From Tilletia caries (lineage: Eukaryota; Basidiomycota; Exobasidiomycetes; Tilletiales; Tilletiaceae): a DNA stretch of 64,000 nt. Below are positions 1 through 11,391 of this stretch, in pieces. The DNA is taken from NCBI GenBank assembly GCA_032718865.1, contig JALUTQ010000039.1:248001-312000 (forward strand), read 5' to 3'. Below the pieces are notes generated by a model. It saw only the letters and a list, made by a program, of their open reading frames with translations, was not told where the DNA came from and ran no database searches. The position numbers and the translations under genes were made by a program. Numbering within the stretch: the stretch's first letter is position 1; each line of letters opens with the position of its first letter.

Positions 1-175
1 GCAGAAGGAGAGGTTAGGGGATAGGAAACATAAGCGGCCGGGGAAGCAGACGGAAGGGACGTAGAAGACGGGTGAAGGCTGAGACCGGAGACGAATGGGC
101 AAAGGAATGCCAACAGAGCTTGATGCGAAGGTAAGGGAATATAGAAGAGGCAAGAGCACAGCAGAAAGAAAGTCA

Positions 176-248
176 GATCAGGTCAGGTCAGGTCAGGTCA
201 GCCGTCAGGTCAGGTCAGGTCAGGTCAGCCGTCAGGTCAGGTCAGGTC
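176..248. repeat. GGTCA pentamer tandem repeat
   Basis: Tandem array of the 5-bp unit GGTCA in three blocks separated by GCCGTCA interruptions. It abuts the 3' truncated end of the malate dehydrogenase pseudogene, so the gene remnant stops where the array starts. Confidence 0.9.
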
Positions 249-261
249 CAGTGTTGAACAT

Positions 262-690
262 ACTATTGGAGTATGGAACCCTGGGCGACTTGAGAGAGGA
301 GAAGCACAATGGTGACGCCGAAGGTGGCCACCGACGACGGACACATTGACCTCGGCGGGCTTGACGTTGGCAATGTCGAAGTGGAAGGTGGAGGCGCGTG
401 TGATGTCAAAGGTGGTGACCCGTGACACAGAACAGACTGTACGAAGATATGCAGTGATGAGCACCATTTTTAACTCATGAAGCGTCAGAGCCGTTAGAAG
501 AAGGAGAGGGGGGGTCGGGGGGGAAAACCCACCGCTTGGGGTCGTAAAGACTTGAAGACCTCGGCGACGATGGGCACGGTGGAGTTGACGGGGTTGGAGA
601 TGACGAGGTGGTGTGCTTTGGGAGCAACCTTGGCAGCGGCTTTGTCGAGGGAGAGAGCTGTCCGATGGGGCATGGTGAGTGAGGAAAGTC
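262..690 (-). pseudogene. malate dehydrogenase pseudogene fragment
   Basis: On the minus strand the reading frames give the MDH-type segments LVISNPVNSTVPIVAEVF and then, after what looks like an intron, VTTFDITRASTFHFDIAN followed by KPAEVNVSVVGGH. These correspond to the conserved central part of mitochondrial-type malate dehydrogenase (ISNPVNS, VTTLD, VNVPVVGGH). The pieces lie in different frames. The YDPKR equivalent is out of frame just before the putative intron donor, about 4 extra bases precede VTTFD, and the frame slips again after VVGGH. No NAD-binding N-terminus or C-terminus is present; the GGTCA array truncates the 3' side. I infer a decayed partial copy. The family call is strong, the exon limits are not. 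Confidence 0.65.
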
Positions 691-699
691 AGTCTACTC

Positions 700-1290
700 A
701 TCTTGACGACGTCGACCGGATTCATAAGAGCAGAGAGCTGAAAAACGAATGGGTGAGTAAGGACCTAACCCGGAGCACCTGATGCAGATGCGCGTATAAA
801 CACGAGGCTCACCTTGGATGACGATTCGGGAGTGCTGACTGCTGGGCCGGACTCAGAATGGGAACAAAGCAGAGACTGGTATGGGTAAGTGGTATCAGCC
901 ATCAGGTTAAGCAAGAAAAAGCAAAACAGCGGTGAGCATCATTAACTTGAACCTTGGTGAGCAGAGAGCGGTTAAAAAGAAATCGAGAGGGGGATTGTTC
1001 AATTCGCATGATGCTTGTCGGGCTTCGATGGAAGCGTGAAGAAAGGCTGGCGGTGTTGGTTGTCGTCTGTCGAGTGTCGAAATGAACTGATTACGTATGC
1101 AAGATTTCTGCACTCTGTGCTTATGTAAGGAAAACCAAACTTTGGCTCAAGGACAGATCAGTCAATTCTGATGCTACAACCACGAAACCTGTGCCAGAAG
1201 TTGCAGGACTAGATTTGGTCAAGGGTCTACTGATTCAGAATGGTGTGTTGTGTTGGTAGTTGCGAAGAAAAGTCCCAAACTACGAGCCTG
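700..1290. other. no clear gene; possible upstream debris of the MDH pseudogene
   Basis: I see no convincing reading frame here. The minus strand has two similar intron-3'-end-like stretches (around 480 and around 950: a CTAAC-like branch motif followed by pyrimidines), which would fit further decayed MDH introns, but no exon can be assigned. Confidence 0.3.
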
Positions 1291-1294
1291 AATG

Positions 1295-1884
1295 GCAAAA
1301 AGCTTACGGCCGTAAGGCGGGAGCCGCCCTATAACCCCTTAACTAAAGTTAGGGGAAAATGTGACGGAGTACGGAGTTACCCACGGAGTCCGGGGCGCTC
1401 CGGGGCCTCCACATTTTTCTTATAAGGAAGGTATTTTACTATAAACATGGGTATTTTGGGGTTAATTTTCAAAATTTATCTTCACAAATCTCATCTCGCA
1501 GTCTAAATCTGACTAAAACAACTCTTCAAGCGCTCTCAGACTGTTCCCTTAAGCATAGCTGCTGCAAGCTTGATCACAAGCATACACATTTCTGAAATCA
1601 TACCATATTTTGAGATTTGTGAGATCATCTCCCGGAGTACGGAGCTCCCCCGGATTATCCGGGCTCCGTAGCTACGGAGTACGGAGTAACTTTCTGAGAC
1701 CCTTCATAATTTGACGGAGCACGGAGTAAGTTTTCTCTGGTGCTCCTTATCTTGACGGAGTACGGAGTAAGATGTTGGTGTAACTCTGAAAAGAGACGGA
1801 GCACGGAGCACCACAAAAAGTCAGCGGAGCGCCCCGGAGTATGAGCTCCGGAGTACGGAGCACTCCGGGGCGCTCCGGGCTCAT
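1295..1884. repeat. palindromic-word island (ACGGAGTACGGAG / CTCCGTACTCCG)
   Basis: Two blocks (about 1300-1400 and 1634-1884) are built from repeated GGAGTACGGAG words and their complements, together with CCGGGGCGCTCCGG motifs and the perfect palindrome CTTACGGCCGTAAG near 1300. Between them lies unremarkable AT-rich DNA. The right edge cuts directly into a Ty3/gypsy reverse transcriptase reading frame. I could not find terminal inverted repeats or a target duplication. Confidence 0.6.
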
Positions 1885-4773
1885 CCTTAACCTGAACTCC
1901 GTGACGGTGGCCGATCGGTACCCTCTCCACACCACCGACGCCGTGTTCCAGACCCTCCAAGGAAAGCGTTGGTATAGCTCTCTCGATGCGATCAGGGGAT
2001 ACCACCAGCACCCCGTCCGCGAAGCCGATCGCTGGAAGACCACGTTTATATGCCATCGTGGCTCGTTTCAGTACCCGACTGTTCCGTTCGGTCTTCGGAA
2101 CGCGCCGGCAGTGTTCCAGCGCCTAATGGATCGGGTGCTGGGGGAGTTGCGTTGGAAAACGGCGGTGGTGTACATCGATGATGTAGTTGCAGCGACGACG
2201 ACGCTCGCAGAGCACTTGGAGACGTTGGATGTGATCTTGTCCCGCGCTACGAGGATGGGCTTGAAGTTTTCCACGTCCAAGTGTACCTTCGCGGTGCCCA
2301 GCCTGACCTTGCTGGGGCGGAGAGTGTCGGGGGCTGGTGTCGCCGTGTGGCAGGATCGTGCCAAGGCCGTACTGGACTTGCCCGCCCCGACCACGCTTCG
2401 CGACTTCTATCACGTCCTCGGCTTGTTTGGGTATTATCGTGGCTTCATTCCCAAGTACGCGGAGCGAGCGGAGCCCTTGACCCGCTTGACACAGGGCTGG
2501 CGATGGGAGTCGGTCGGGGACCGGACTCGGTTGGTTCGGAAGGACGGCACCGTGGCGAACGCGGACAACAAACGTCTCGAGTGGACTGATGCCCAGGAGC
2601 GCAGCTTCCTTGATCTGAAGAGCGCCATCGCTCGTCCGCCCGTTCTGGCGCACCCTGACCCAACGCGTCCGTATCTCCTGTATGTCGATGCGAGCAAGGA
2701 CGCGTTTGCCGCTGTCCTGCATCAGGTCTTCGACGATCCGATCGTCGAGGCAGCTGCAGCGTCGTACCCTCTTGCGCCCGCTGCTCTGGTGCCGACTGAG
2801 CGCTGGACGGCTTGGCTTCGCACGGATCGTTTCTTCGCACCGATCCTGCGCCGTCTCGAGAGTGCTGCTGCCGACGACCCTGAATGGATTGTTGACCGTG
2901 GTTTGTTGTTGCGCCGGGTTGATGGTCGGCTCGCGCTGCCCGAAGCTGCTGCCCCGCTAGTGTTCCGCTCCGTCCACGATGACAACGGACACTTCGGGTA
3001 TACGAAGACCTGCCTAGCCGTAATGAAGAACTACTTGCGGCCTCGGTTGGCGGAGATGGTGTTGGCGTGGGTACGACACTGTGCTGTGTGTCAAAGGGCT
3101 AAGCTGGGTCGCCGCGTTGGCGAGTTGGACGTGGAGAAGGACGCGCAGTTCCCGTTCGAGACTTGCTCTTTCGACCTAGTGCTCGGTCTACCTCGTTCGC
3201 AATCCGGGAACGATGCCGTGCTAGTGATGCATGACGTCTTCTCTCGCATGGTGCTGCTCGAGCCCTGCAAGGCCACAGTTGACGCTGCCGGCATCGCTGC
3301 GATCGTCAGCAACCGCATTCTGCGGTTGGGCTGGCGGCCCCGTCGGCTAGTGTCGGATTCTGAGGCACGCGTAACGGGTCGGGTGATGCAGGCGTTGGCG
3401 TCATCCTTGAAGGCTCAGTTGACTCCTTCCCCGCGTCACCACCAGCAGGCAAATGTGGTGGAGAGAGCTGTGCAGACCGTGCAACACGCCTTGCGTGCGT
3501 TGATGGACAAGAGTGCTGCCGGATGGGACCGACGCGCCATCCCTGCCGTAGAGGTGGCGATGAACAGCACCCCTAACGTCACCACTGGGTATGCGCCGTT
3601 TGATCTTGTCTTCCTTGCTCATCCAGGAGCTGCGCACGCTGTGATTGATGCTGGAAACGCCCGGCCCGGGGAATCGTCCGAAGATCGCCTGTTGGCTGCC
3701 ACCGAGCGGTGGAGGACGCTCGGCGGGCCATCGGCGTGGCGCGCGCGCAGCAGAAGCGTCGGTACGATGCATCTCGTGGGACCCTGCCGGTGCTCGAGGT
3801 TGGAGACCGGGTGTTTGTCCGTTTGCGCGACCGACCCATCGCTGGATTCGGTCAGGGCAAGCTCGACGAACGGAAGCTGGGTCCGTTCCGCGTCGGCGAA
3901 GTGCTGTCGGATCACCGGGTGCGTTTGGAGTTGCCGGAGTCCCTGGGGATCGGAAAAGAGTTCGCCGTGGATCAGTTGGATGTCCCTCCTCGTTCGCCGC
4001 ACCCGTTCGCCGCGAGCAGGGACCTACCTGGGATTGTCCCTCCTCTGGTCATCACCGATGATGCCGCGCCTGGCCGTGCTCATGTTGATGAGCCGGGACC
4101 TGCTGCTGAGCCGGACGCGCGTGTCGATCCGGACAAGCGACTGGATGTCGCAGAGGGTGATCCTGCTGATGACGGCGATGCAGCGCATGTCGATCCGGTG
4201 CTGCGGCCGCGCGCGCGGGGTGCGCCGTCTGCGTTGCGCGACTTCGTCTTGTGTGTCCAAGACGCAACGGTTGCGGAGACTGTGGTGGCCGCTGCGAAAG
4301 AGGACGGTGACGCTGGTGTGTGCGGGACTGTGATGGCTGCTGCTATGGATGGTCCGGAGGAGTCGACCGTTGCGGTGCCGGCTGAGCTGTTGCGGGGACC
4401 ACTGCCTGCGCCGAAACAGGTTCAGATCGGAGGCCGGTTAGTGACCCTGCGCGAACGACCTATCGCGTATCAGTCCAGACTCACCACGCCGTCAGAGAAA
4501 CGCCTCGTAGCACCCGAGCTGGAGCTCTGCTGCTTCGCGTGGGCTTTCGCCCGTCTTGCCCACTTGCTCGAAGGTGCGGAGGTCACGGTCGTCACGGACC
4601 ATCTTCCCATGGGGGCCATGTTGACGTCCGATGCTGGCGCACGATACGGGCCGACGATTTCGCGTTGCAGGGCGCTTTTGCTGCCGCACTTACATTCATT
4701 CCGCTTCGTCCACCGGTCTGGCAGGTCGCACATCAACGTCGATGCTCTTTCGCGCTTGCCAGTTGCTCCTTGA
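1885..4773 (+). pseudogene. Ty3/gypsy Pol fragment (RT, split RNase H, integrase)
   Basis: The frame enters in the RT fingers (VADRYPLHTTDAVFQ), has the catalytic YIDD box near 2175, then YLLYVDASKDAFAAVL, the first strand of RNase H with its Asp, near 2680. Next comes a complete integrase: HHCC zinc finger (HDDNGHFG ... HCAVCQ), the Asp in FDLVLG, the Asp in VSDSEA, and the Glu in VVERAVQ. A single-base deletion around 3708-3711 moves the frame to that ending at 4773. This second part carries the integrase C-terminal segment (VFVRLRDRP ... GPFRVGE) and then, after the integrase, the remaining RNase H motifs (ELELCCFAWAFA, VVTDHLPM, NVDALSRL). The 5' end is truncated and the gene is frameshifted, so it is inactive. 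Confidence 0.85.
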
Positions 4774-4807
4774 CGACCAGAGACGGCCGTCTTTTTCTCG
4801 CGGGGGA

Positions 4808-5085
4808 TGTGCTATCTGCCCGATAGCCTTCGCATTCCTTATCTTATCTTCCTTTCCCAGACTCCACTTCAGACTCCATTCCCTTTGTTACACACTCCTC
4901 CACTTCCCTTTGTCTTGCCACTTTCTCTCAGGCTCGTGATCATGATCATCGCTCCCAGCAGCTCTCCCTATAACTTCCTCTCTCCTGTACATATTTCCCT
5001 TCTCTTTCCTCTCAATCAATCCTCACACTTCTCACTTCGCCTACTTCTTGGTTGCGGTACTTAGTGATAAGTTACTGTGAGCACA
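4808..5085 (+). repeat. probable 3' LTR of the truncated Ty3 element
   Basis: Starts TGTGCTATC right after the purine tract GCGGGGGA and ends GAGCACA, giving TG...CA ends with a short inverted repeat (TGTGCT/GAGCACA). The CT-rich interior resembles the LTR of the intact copy. The right boundary is inferred without a second LTR or target duplication for comparison. Confidence 0.45.
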
Positions 5086-5483
5086 TATCTACCTTGGTCG
5101 CGTCCATGAGGCTCGCTGCCTTTTCTGTTCCGCTTATCCTCCGCACCTCCCTGCGGCTCTCGATCTGCGCCTCTTCTTCAGCGCAGCGCCGCAAACAGAG
5201 AGGTCGCTGTCCTCGGTTCCTAATGTTGGAACAGACTGGTAAGCCTGTGAAGTTTGAGCACAACCCTCAATACACAACACACGTTCTTCACGCGCATCTC
5301 TGGATTGACAACTCCCCTTTACTTTACACAGCTGCCCTGTTCTTCAACACCCATGGGCAACCGGCAACCACACAGCACTGGCAGGAAAAGTTTGCCATGC
5401 AGCCCTAACCAAACTGAAAGGAGGGCCCAATACGCGCTCGCTCCAAGTCCAAGATGACGATTCTGAGAAGAATTCGAGCAGCA
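5086..5483. other. no recognisable feature
   Basis: Mixed-composition sequence between the LTR and the first hAT-like island. Short open frames exist but none shows a recognisable domain or splice architecture. Confidence 0.4.
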
Positions 5484-5491
5484 GTGGTGAC

Positions 5492-6136
5492 CAGTGTTTC
5501 GACATACTACATACTGTATCCTGTCGCAGTATACTGTTGCAGTACTACTTTTTGCAAAAACATACTGTATCCTGTCGGAAAATCTGGGCGGTTTCAAAAA
5601 AGGTAATGTATCCTGTTTGGATCCTCCGGCGCGGTCCTGCAGTATACTGCAGTATGTAAAAGGAGCGCGATGCCGTAAACCTCCTTTTTGTATGCTGCAG
5701 CATACTTGAAGAATACTGGTTCGAGCTACTGCAGTATACTGGAACTATCCTGCAGTATCTTTCGTGACATATTTTCCTGTAAAATGTGATGTGGACATAC
5801 TGCAGTAGTACTGCGAGAACGGTGCTGCAGTATATTGGAACTGTCCTGCAGTATGTTTTCGGACACATCGTCCTGTAAAGTATGATGTGGACATACTGCA
5901 GTACTACGCTTCGTATACTTGGATAATGTTTTCTTTGACAAGTACTACTGCAGTACTACTGCAGTATAATGTAAGTACACGAAAATTTGCCAGTATGTCG
6001 CCAGTATACTTGAAGGAAACAGTACTACTTTTTCTATACTGTCGCAGTACTCAGACCTTCCGGACCAAAAACATACTGTATACTGTAGTATGTTTTGAAA
6101 AAAATTCTGGTCCTTCAAGTATACTCCGAAACACTG
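5492..6136. mobile_element. hAT-like non-autonomous element with CAGTATACTG-word interior
   Basis: Termini CAGTGTTTCG (5492-5501) and CGAAACACTG (6127-6136) are exact inverted repeats and are flanked by an 8-bp direct duplication GTGGTGAC (5484-5491 and 6137-6144). An 8-bp duplication and CAGTG ends are the hallmarks of the hAT superfamily. The interior has no transposase and is filled with variants of CAGTATACTG and TACTGCAGTA, many of them self-complementary. Confidence 0.85.
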
Positions 6137-6144
6137 GTGGTGAC

Positions 6145-6638
6145 TGCACCAAGGGGCAGGGGCGAGGGTCGCGGGCAAATGTGGAGGAGGCACCGAAAAG
6201 TGATTTCATCGGAAAATATGTCATTCAAGCTCAGCAGCCAAAACATGTTGAGCGCTGGTCACAATGTTTTTACTCCAAAATTACCCAGACTTTAGTTCTG
6301 GGTTTTTATCGGCCCCGGCCCCTTACGGCCGTATTGTTCATTGCAACATCAATAGATTTTTTTTTCGCAATTCGGCTTCAAACCTTCTCAGTTTTTTTTT
6401 TAGAGAGGAGTCCATTCGATTCTCTGTTACGTGTCCAAATTTCAGCTCATTCGGAACAGTTTGAGGTGTACTTCATTTAGTGACGGAAGTTGAGCGTTTC
6501 GGATTTAGTCCATGATCATGGAAATTAGCAGCAAAGCTCTTAACTCCGAAGGCCCAAAGCGCCCACCACCACCACTCCCTCACCAGCACTCCCTCACCAC
6601 CATTTTCCCTTCCCCCTGCCACTGACGTCTCTCTACAG
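6145..6638. other. no recognisable gene; AT-rich and T-tract sequence
   Basis: Contains the original target flank of the hAT-like insertion, T runs near 6357-6366 and 6395-6402, and a CACCA-rich stretch near 6565-6600. I see no supported coding exon. Confidence 0.35.
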
Positions 6639-6826
6639 CAACGAAGCACATCAAGGTAAGGATTTCCTCTCACCATCTGCGCTTCTGAGTGCTGACTGTA
6701 TTTCTTTCTTTCCAGTCTGCAACGTTTTGAGTGTTTTCTTCCTCCGGTGAGCCTCTCCTCCGTCAATCCGTCTCTCTCCGCCTCTCTTCGCCACTCTCTT
6801 TCCCTCTCTCTTTTTCTCTCTGTAGC

Positions 6827-8284
6827 GTAAGGAAAGGCGTCACCTCCGCGCCCTCGGCGGAGTTCCGCGTCCTCCGCGCCTCCGTACCGCAAAACTCCGC
6901 CGATTTTCCTCCGCCGGAGGACGTACTCCGTACCGCGGAGGCTGACAGCGGAGGGGCGGACGGAGAAGTACCGCCAACGACTTGAACGCGGACGGAGGGC
7001 GGAGGGGTTTGAGGTTCCCGGACTTGAGCGCGGACGGAGGTGTCGACAGCCCCAACTTCGGCGGAGTTCCGGCGGAACTCCGCGCCTCCGCGCTTACTCC
7101 GCTCTGAGACTGAAAACCCAGGGGTTACACAGGGTCTCTCCTATTGAAGGGGTCTCAGAAGACGGAGTCTCGGGTTTCATATCTCTAGTCACACCGGAGT
7201 CTCAAGACTTGAGACCCCTTTTCAAATGATTTTTTTCGCCGAGTTAAGCAAGTAACTCCAAAGTCTGAGACCAAGACTTGGGTCAGCAAGTTGGGATCGC
7301 GGAAGCGCGGAACTCCGCCGGAACTCCGCCCAGGGCTCGGCACGACTATGGGATTTTACGACTATTACGACTACAGCCTCATACGACTATGAGCGACTAT
7401 AGTCATAGCCGCTGATAGTCGCACTTACGACTATGACTATGACTATGCTCCAGAAGATGTAAGACAATAGTCGCCATAGTCGCTAAAAATCTGGTCTAAA
7501 ATTGATTTTGCGACTATAGTCGGACAATAGCTGGACGTCAAGGCTATAGTCGCAACAAACAATTCGGCTATAGTCCGACTATAGTATGTTATGGTCTGAC
7601 TATAGCTTGAAGTTGCGACTATAGCCGCAGGCCCGACCGCCACCGCTATAGTCAGACTATGACATCTATTTCCCATGAAACACTATAGCCAGTCATAGTG
7701 CGACTATTATTGTTCGATAGTCGAACCACAGCCTGACTATATCCGATTTTAGACAATAAAAAGCGACCTACACTATAATTATTTATAGTCTGAAATTTGA
7801 CGTGCAACTATAGTGCGACAATTATTGTCCCAAAGTCCGACTATAGTGGCGCACAGGCGTTACAATTTTGGCTATAGTCACACTATAGTGCAAATTTTGG
7901 CTGCGCATAATCCTGCGACTATAGTCGACTGTGGCACTATAGTCAGACTTGCGACTATGACTATTTCGGATTTTTAAAAAACGCCTACGACTACGACTAT
8001 GACTATGCCAAAAAACGTGCGACTATAGTCGGAGCCGAGCCCTGACTCCGCCGGAGGAAGGCGGACGGAGGTTCCCTCCTTGGAAAACTCCGCCTACCCA
8101 CCGCGGACGGAGGAGGCGGCCTCGGTGAGGACCACCCTGCTACGGCGGACGGAATGATACCGGCCTTGCCGACACCACTGTCTTGGGCGGACGGAATGAT
8201 CCGCCCAAAAATGAGCGCGGAGTTTTGGCGGAGGTAGGCGGGCGGAGGCGCGGAGGCGCGGAGTTCCTCCGCGCCTTTCCTTAC
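6827..8284. mobile_element. non-autonomous TIR element with CTCCGCC-word interior
   Basis: Ends GTAAGGAAAGGCG (6827-6839) and CGCCTTTCCTTAC (8272-8284) are perfect 13-bp inverted repeats, flanked by direct copies of TGTAGC (6821-6826 and 8285-8290). The interior is made of CTCCGCC/GGCGGAG words plus GAGTCTC/GAGAC words and is split by a nested hAT-like element. The target site is the 3' splice site of an ancestral 79-bp intron (GTGAGC at 6747 to TGTAG at 6825), and the duplication gives a second acceptor at 8289. No transposase is encoded. Confidence 0.8.
7331..8044. mobile_element. hAT-like non-autonomous element with GACTATAGTC-word interior
   Basis: Termini CAGGGCTCGGC and GCCGAGCCCTG are exact 11-bp inverted repeats, flanked by the 8-bp duplication ACTCCGCC (7323-7330 and 8045-8052), which is itself one of the host element's repeated words. 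The whole 714-bp interior is a mosaic of GACTATAGTC and close variants. No coding capacity is seen. It is nested in the element at 6827-8284. Confidence 0.9.
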
Positions 8285-8745
8285 TGTAGCGTACAAAGAT
8301 GCGGGGGAGGAGGCTAGAGGTTCGCCTTTCTCGGAGGAAGAGCGCATCTCAGCTCTGACTGTCATGCTGCCATCATGGGTGAGTTACCCCTTTTTGCCGT
8401 GACTGTATGCGCCTAGCGGGGGAGCTGGGCTTTTCTTGGCGCTGACCGTTATCGTATGTTCCACAGGTCCACATCTTTCCCCGGCTCAGCATATCTTCCA
8501 CGAGAAGATTACGTATCTTGACCGCTCAGATCCTGAGCGATCTCCTCCAACTCCCAGACGTGCGCTCAAAGCTCCTGTTCTCGCCCCAGTACGCAGAGAC
8601 TCTCATCGAGTCCTGGGCCGTCCTGGCATGGGACACCGACCAACAGACGGCGCGGATAGCACGCGAGGTATGGGATAAATCGGTCTCCTGGAAGAGCAGC
8701 GAGAAGGACTCCGCACGGCATGCATGCGCTGCTGCACAGCTTTGA

Positions 8746-11296
8746 CTTTGGATGAGCACCGAGCGTTGAGGTTGAGCAGTCCCTCCGCTTCGCGCATCAC
8801 TTCTTCATCACGACAGCTGCTCAATCAACTTCGGTACCGACATCGGTCCTCGTGTCTTCTTCGCCAGTCCGAACACATAAAGGACGCCTTTCCCGCTTCC
8901 AATCGCGTGGGCAGCAGCTGCAGCGGCATCACCATCGAGAACGACAGCATCTCCTCACTCTTTCCCATCCAAGCTCATACATGGTGACGAAACAGCCATC
9001 GAATGGATTCCAGCCTCCCACGCCGTCCTCGGTCTCGGTCGTGACGGCCCAACTGTGATCTGTTCCTTTTACCAGCCGATAAGATCCACAAGAAGTCCGA
9101 CGAGATCCTCCTCGCTTTCTCCCCTCAGGGAGGACACTCTAATCCTGGCCCACCCAGCCGGTCTCGCGCTCGCCTCACCGCACTCTACACCAGCACGGCC
9201 CTCCGGATCCAATCTCTCCCCTTCCTCCGCACACAAACACGACATGAACATATCCCCGCTCGTCTCGCTCCTCTTCCTCCCTTCCGTACTGGCCCACAGC
9301 TCGCGCGCGATCTCGACCCCGGCCTCGCTCAGCCTCGGTCATATGCTCTCGGTGATCTTTCTGACGAGCGAGGCTGGGCATGCGATGGAGCAGGACAAGT
9401 TGGACACGTTGAGCTTGGAGGGTGGACATGCGGTTTGGCAGGTGTGTACGCATGTGCGTGCGCTTCGCATGCGGCCGACAGAGACCGCAGCGGGAGCGGA
9501 AGCGGAGCGGGGAACGCGGGTGTGGACCAGTAGGAAGTGAGGCAGGAGGCTTTGGCAGCAGAGGTTGTAGCTAAAGAAGGTGCGTATCTCCTTCGCCACC
9601 CCGCTCGTCCTGGATGTGCTGACAGTTCGGTCTCTTCCACTACTGATCACAGGCCCTCGCACAAAGAAACATCGACATCTACGCGTCCATTTCGATCGGA
9701 AAGAAGAGCAAGCTTGTTTCATTCGCAGTGCAAGGGCCCCTGACCGACTTCTTTGTGAAGCCTTTCACTCGCATACAGTCGGCTCCAACCAGCACCACGT
9801 TCGTCGCCAGTAGGTCAGCGTTACCACTCTCGAACTGCACAACTCCAACATTGCCGGCGGCAAGAACCCCGAGGAAGGACTTCGCTCCAAGGTTGTCGCC
9901 CTTCTCGGCTGTAAGTATTGACGCTCTGACTTGACACTGATTTGGACGCAGAAAGATTGACTGAACGCGTCTTATATTGCTTGCGATCCGTGCGCCTTGA
10001 TGCGTCTCTTGACAGACTGCACCCACTGCGTTGGTCCTCTCGGTTGCGTGCCAATCAACTACATGTTCCGCGCTGCATTCAAGACCCTTACGTATCGCGT
10101 GTCATGCTCTGGCACTGGGTCTACCGTGAGTAGTGACATCGAAGACAGATGCGCAGTCACTCCGCATGCCGATCTCATGCCGTTTTCTAACTCCTTCCTT
10201 GCACTCTACTCTGATTCTATGCAGACGGTGCATCGACTGTGAGATGCGTATATTTGACGCGTTTTGATGCAAGTTCCCTTCACTGACACCCGTGACTCTT
10301 TGAACAGAAAGATGATAAGCCGATCGCCGCCTCCCTCATTGACCGCATCCGCGGCGAGGAGGTTGCCAAGCTCACAAAGCTCAGCTCCAAGCGTCTTGAC
10401 CTGTCCAAGCGCTACCTCAGCCAACAGGTCCGCGTCAAGGCACCCTCTGAGTGCGTAGATGCGAGCTCTACGGCGGCGCAAGAGCGTGGGTACGGGTTGG
10501 GGTGGCCGGTGGCGCGGTGTGCTTGCATGAAGGGGTACATCGGTGCTCGGGCTGTGGCAGGTTGGATGGCTTTGAAACGCAGGACTGCCTTGAGGTCATC
10601 TGGATCCGACATTTGTCGTGCTGCCCTTTCATCTGCTCCAAACCGTCCCGACTAGCACGGCCCCTATCTCGATATCGTACCATGGTCCTTTTACGTCGGC
10701 GCTGACATTTCGACTTTCTTACTCTTACGATAACTCACGGTTTTGCTGCACCCGCCTTCTCTCCCTCGTATCTCGTCCTCCAAAACATGACGAAGCCAAT
10801 TGTTGTCCAGGGAAAACTTTTCTGGAGCCTGACCACCACTCGTTCATCCAGCATGCTCGCAGCTCACTAGACTCCAGGATTGGAAGCGTTGGCTTTGTAC
10901 TGCACACGATGCATGCAAGACAAGCTAACCATTTTCCCTCACAGGCGCTTCCTCTCATCGAGCGCAAGGTTGTAGGTATATAGAGGTTGACACTTTTCTC
11001 TCCCATCTTCCCCTTTCTTCGTCCCCTCTCCATGCTACTTCGCAGACTGCTGTTTCTTTTTTCAGATGACTCACTTGAGTTTTTTCACCGTCTCCAGATC
11101 TCTGAGGAAGCCATCGACGGTTTCGTTCGTGGTCCCGATCAAGACACTTTCGATCGCCTTAAGGTCAACTATTCAAGCACGGCGTCAACTTCCCTCTTCA
11201 GTTCTCCTCCGTCGCCAGCGAAGTGGTAAGTTCTTGTCGCCTCAGAACCATCTGAACTGTCCGTGCGTCGATGATCTCGGCACAACCAATTTGTTC

Positions 11297-11391
<95 letters not shown>

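Larger units (their letters stand above)
1885..5085 (+). mobile_element. 5'-truncated Ty3/gypsy retrotransposon with 3' LTR
   Basis: Contains most of a Ty3-type Pol gene followed by a purine-rich tract (4797-4807) and a probable 3' LTR. The 5' LTR, gag, protease and start of reverse transcriptase are missing, replaced by the GGAGTACGGAG island. It belongs to the same family as the intact element at 14,986-22,089, because Pol aligns end to end with the same unusual domain order, but it is clearly diverged and therefore older. Confidence 0.85.
6639..8745 (+). pseudogene. listerin (LTN1/RKR1)-like N-terminal fragment, interrupted
   Basis: Exon 8290-8378 reads ...SEEERISALTVMLPSW and splices (GTGAGT...CCACAG) to 8467-8745, which reads VHIFPRLSISSTRRLRILTA ... 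ETLIESWAVLAWDTDQQTARI then AREVWDKSVSW. This matches the pattern of the N-terminal HEAT-like region of listerin, the E3 ligase of ribosome quality control: a Trp-Pro-x-hydrophobic-Tyr/Phe-x-Arg-Leu-Ser segment, an Arg-Arg-Arg-helix, then GxW...D...A. Possible small upstream exons lie at 6639-6655 and 6716-6746, the latter reading LQRFECFLPP, but their frames do not join cleanly. The rest of the ~1,700-residue protein is not recognisable downstream. The intron before 8290 contains two nested transposons. Family assignment is from memory of the motif pattern. Confidence 0.45.

Noticed and set aside
176..248. CRISPR-like array
   Set aside because: Units are 5 bp with occasional interruptions and no unique spacers; the DNA is eukaryotic.
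237..725. A single 162-codon gene on the minus strand
   Set aside because: The MDH-like segments it spans require different frames; the continuous translation is not a sensible protein.
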